Below, piece by piece: positions 62,244 to 64,000 of a stretch of 64,000 nucleotides of DNA (position 1 is the stretch's first letter; every line of letters starts with the position of its first letter). The notes beneath the pieces were generated by a model. The model saw only the letters and a list, made by a program, of their open reading frames with translations, was not told where the DNA came from and made no database searches. The stretch spans positions 271,498 to 335,497 of the forward strand of contig NZ_LIVX01000004.1 in the NCBI RefSeq assembly GCF_001905665.1, read 5' to 3'. The translations under genes and the position numbers were made by a program. The DNA comes from Streptomyces sp. CB02261. Lineage in GTDB: Bacteria > Actinomycetota > Actinomycetes > Streptomycetales > Streptomycetaceae.

Positions 62244-62600
62244 TCAGCCGTGCAGGGTCGTGGTCCCCGGCGTGGCCGGCGGGAGCGTGCGGCCCGGGTC
62301 CGTCTCCGTGGGCAGGGGCCCGGGGGGAGGGCTGGTGGTGGGTCCCGGCAGGGGTGCGGAAGGGCTGGTCGCGGGCAGGGCGGGGCCGGAGGTCTCGGGT
62401 ACGAGTCCCACCGCGGTGACCACGCCGAGGGCCGCGACGGCGCTCGCCGAGACCAGGGCGAGGGCCACTCGGCGCCGGTGCGACCGCCTGCCCCGTTCCA
62501 CGACCTGGGCGACGGGCAGCGGCGTGGCGTGCCGCCGGCCGTGATCGGCGGCTGCCCGGAACAGGCTCCTCAGGGACGGGTCGTCGATGTCGTCACGCAT
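62244..62600 (-). CDS. small single-pass membrane protein next to an ECF sigma factor
   Basis: A 118-residue protein from ATG 62600 with AGGAGG seven bases upstream. Residues 1-50 are cytosolic and rich in Arg and His (LRSLFRAAADHGRRHATPLP). One membrane segment follows (VALALVSASAVAALGVVTAV), then a Pro/Thr-rich outside tail. The start overlaps the sigma-factor stop by eight bases. It may be an anti-sigma-like partner, but the zinc-binding HxxxCxxC motif is absent. Confidence 0.7.
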   Translation of the reverse strand: MRDDIDDPSLRSLFRAAADHGRRHATPLPVAQVVERGRRSHRRRVALALVSASAVAALGVVTAVGLVPETSGPALPATSPSAPLPGPTTSPPPGPLPTETDPGRTLPPATPGTTTLHG

Positions 62601-63114
62601 CGGGAGCCTCCTGCACGTTGTCCCGCAGCCGGTCGGCCAGGGCGGCACGCCCACGGCCGAGGTGAGTCTTGACCGTGCTGGCGGACAGCCCGGTCTCGCC
62701 CGAGATCTGCTCGACGGTGAGGTCGCACAGGTAGTGGAGGGCGATGGTGCGCCGCTGCTGGGCCGGCAGGGTGCGCAGTGCCTCGACGAGCACCACGTGT
62801 TCCGGTCCCGGGCCCGGCATGTCGGCCGGGGCCGCCCGTCGGCACCAGGCCTCGGCCGTACGGCGCCGGAAACGCCATCGGCTCACGGCGAGACGCCAGG
62901 CGACCTTCCGGACCCACGCCTCCGGTCCGGCGTCGCGGTCGAGCTGCCGCCGCCGGTTCCAGCCCTTGATGAACGCTTCCTGGACAACGTCTTCAGCCTC
63001 CTGCAGGTCGCCGAGCATGACGTAGAGCTGCCCGGTGAGCCGCCCGACCGCCTGGACGTAGAACGCTTCGAACTCTTCGACGGTCAACGGCAACTCCCGG
63101 GTCTCTCGCTTCAC
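62593..63114 (-). CDS. ECF-type RNA polymerase sigma factor
   Basis: A 173-residue protein from GTG 63114. Region 2 includes FYVQAVGRLTGQLYVMLGDLQEAEDVVQEAFIKGW. Region 4 is ALRTLPAQQRRTIALHYLCDLTVEQISGETGLSASTVKTHLGRGRAAL, with the recognition helix SASTVKTHLGRG. The size and the FEAFY start fit the SigE-like (SigE70-type) actinobacterial group. It is translationally coupled to a small membrane protein that may restrain it. Confidence 0.9.
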   Translation of the reverse strand: MKRETRELPLTVEEFEAFYVQAVGRLTGQLYVMLGDLQEAEDVVQEAFIKGWNRRRQLDRDAGPEAWVRKVAWRLAVSRWRFRRRTAEAWCRRAAPADMPGPGPEHVVLVEALRTLPAQQRRTIALHYLCDLTVEQISGETGLSASTVKTHLGRGRAALADRLRDNVQEAPDA

Positions 63115-63185
63115 CGGGCATACGCCTGGCAGGGCCGCGACGGTCTACACCGAACCCGAGGAGGGTGCGTGAGCCCGGTCACATC

Positions 63186-63224
63186 AGCCCCGCCGCCCCG
63201 GGGGCTGTCCGGGGCGGCGGGGCT
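63186..63224 (-). terminator. hairpin terminator after the thiolase gene
   Basis: Perfect 15-bp arms (63186-63200 and 63210-63224) around a 9-base loop, 32 bases after the thiolase stop. Confidence 0.75.
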
Positions 63225-63256
63225 GGGGCGGGACCCGGGGCGGCGTCCGGTGGTCC

Positions 63257-64000
63257 TCAGTCCCGGTCGACCAGGACCGCGGTGCCCTGGCCGACGCCGA
63301 CGCACATGGTGGCGAGGCCGTGGCGGTCGCCGGTGCGGTGCATGCGGTGGAGGAGGGTGGTGAGGATGCGGGCGCCGGAGCCGCCGAGGGGGTGGCCGAG
63401 GGCGATGGCGCCGCCCTGGGGGTTGACCCGCTCGGGGTCGATGCCGAGTTCGCGGACGCAGGCGAGGGCCTGGGCGGCGAAGGCCTCGTTGAACTCGGCG
63501 GTGTCGATGCCGTCGAGGGCGCGGCCGGTGCGGGTGAGGACGCGGCGGACGGCGGGGACGGGGCCGATGCCCATGACGTCGGGGTGGACGCCCGCGCTGG
63601 CGCCGGCGACGTAGCGGCCGAGCGGTTCAAGGCCCAGCTCGTGGAGGACGTCCTCGGTCACGAGCAGCAGCGCGGCGGCGCCGTCGTTCATGGGGGAGGC
63701 GTTGCCGGCGGTGACGGTGCCGCCGGGGCGGAAGACGGGCTTCAGGGCGGCCAGCTTCTCGGGCGTGGTGTCGGCCCTGATCGACTCGTCGTGGGCGACG
63801 ACGGTGCCGTCGGGGAGGGTGACGGGGACGGTCTCGGCGTCGAAGAGGCCGTCCTTGCGGGCCGCGGCGGCGAGGCGGTGGCTGCGCAGGGCGAAGGCGT
63901 CCTGGTCCTCGCGGCTGACGCCGTACCGGGCGGCGACCTCCTCGGCGGTCTCTCCCATGGAGAGCACCCCGTGGAGCTCCTTCATCCGCGGGTTGGTCAT
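63257..64000 (-). CDS. thiolase (acetyl-CoA acyltransferase), 5' part outside window
   Basis: The last 247 residues are visible; the N-terminal part with the acylated Cys lies beyond the right edge, and the Met at 64000 is internal. Conserved elements: MGETAEEVAARYGVSREDQDAFALRSH, ITAGNASPMNDGAAA-like VTAGNASPMNDGAAALLL, EFNEAFAAQ, GGAIALGHPLGGSGARI with the catalytic His, and MCVGVGQGTAVL with the second Cys. It acts in fatty-acid or aromatic degradation (FadA/PcaF group). The sequence is slightly more repetitive in G than its neighbours. Confidence 0.9.
   Translation of the reverse strand: MTNPRMKELHGVLSMGETAEEVAARYGVSREDQDAFALRSHRLAAAARKDGLFDAETVPVTLPDGTVVAHDESIRADTTPEKLAALKPVFRPGGTVTAGNASPMNDGAAALLLVTEDVLHELGLEPLGRYVAGASAGVHPDVMGIGPVPAVRRVLTRTGRALDGIDTAEFNEAFAAQALACVRELGIDPERVNPQGGAIALGHPLGGSGARILTTLLHRMHRTGDRHGLATMCVGVGQGTAVLVDRD

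Overview
The window is very GC-rich, uses GTG/TTG starts freely, has many ATGA/GTGA gene overlaps, and carries a cvn signalling operon and a hopanoid (hpn) cluster. All of this points to Streptomyces. From memory, the gene order from tex through idi, a cation transporter, a CDP-alcohol phosphotransferase operon and the hopanoid genes to an XRE/cupin regulator matches the SCO674x-SCO677x stretch of S. coelicolor. No database search was run.

Layout. 1-3.1 kb: two peptidase genes (X-Pro dipeptidyl-peptidase, cut by the window edge, and secreted M14 carboxypeptidase) and a small secreted protein. 3.3-6.6 kb: a compact run with an ABC-F ATPase, a ComB-like protein and a HEAT-like protein. 6.8-17.3 kb: tex, an SCO6745-type protein, two DJ-1/PfpI proteins, a crotonase-fold protein, a DUF308 membrane protein, an anti-sigma-type ATPase, idi, a methyltransferase-acetyltransferase fusion and a CDF metal transporter. 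17.7-24.6 kb: a tightly coupled seven-gene operon (two CDP-alcohol phosphotransferases, nucleotidyltransferase, glycerol-1-phosphate dehydrogenase-like enzyme, GT2 glycosyltransferase, two-component ABC exporter). It looks like a pathway for making and exporting an undescribed phosphoglycerol- or polyol-phosphate-containing glycoconjugate.

25.7-35.4 kb: hopanoid cluster hpnC-hpnD-hpnE-polyprenyl synthase-shc-hpnG-hpnH-hpnO, with two tiny translationally coupled ORFs. The ispG and dxs genes that I recall in the S. coelicolor cluster are absent. It is followed by an XRE/cupin regulator with twin operator palindromes and a small membrane protein. 36.3-39.6 kb: a tyrosine phosphatase, a LysM-M23 endopeptidase behind a c-di-AMP (ydaO-type) riboswitch, and a GDSL hydrolase.

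39.6-44.8 kb: a five-gene minus-strand operon of the STM4011-STM4015 families (two radical SAM enzymes, an alkaline-phosphatase-fold protein, an ATP-grasp protein, a leucine-rich-repeat-like protein). No function is known to me for this set, and it is the best candidate here for an undescribed system. A DUF6745 protein and a small partner are transcribed divergently from it. 46.5-50.8 kb: SIMPL protein, TetR regulator, amino-acid dehydrogenase, MBL-fold hydrolase. 51-55 kb: a cvnA-B-C-D-GAF conservon whose cvnC has a TTA (bldA) codon, closed by a 68-bp perfect palindrome shared with a convergent acyl-CoA-dehydrogenase-like gene. 56.8-60.5 kb: tRNA-Pro(GGG), a decayed RHS toxin gene and a possible immunity-type gene. 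60.5-64 kb: a PIG-V-like mannosyltransferase, an ECF sigma factor with a small membrane partner, and a thiolase cut by the right edge.
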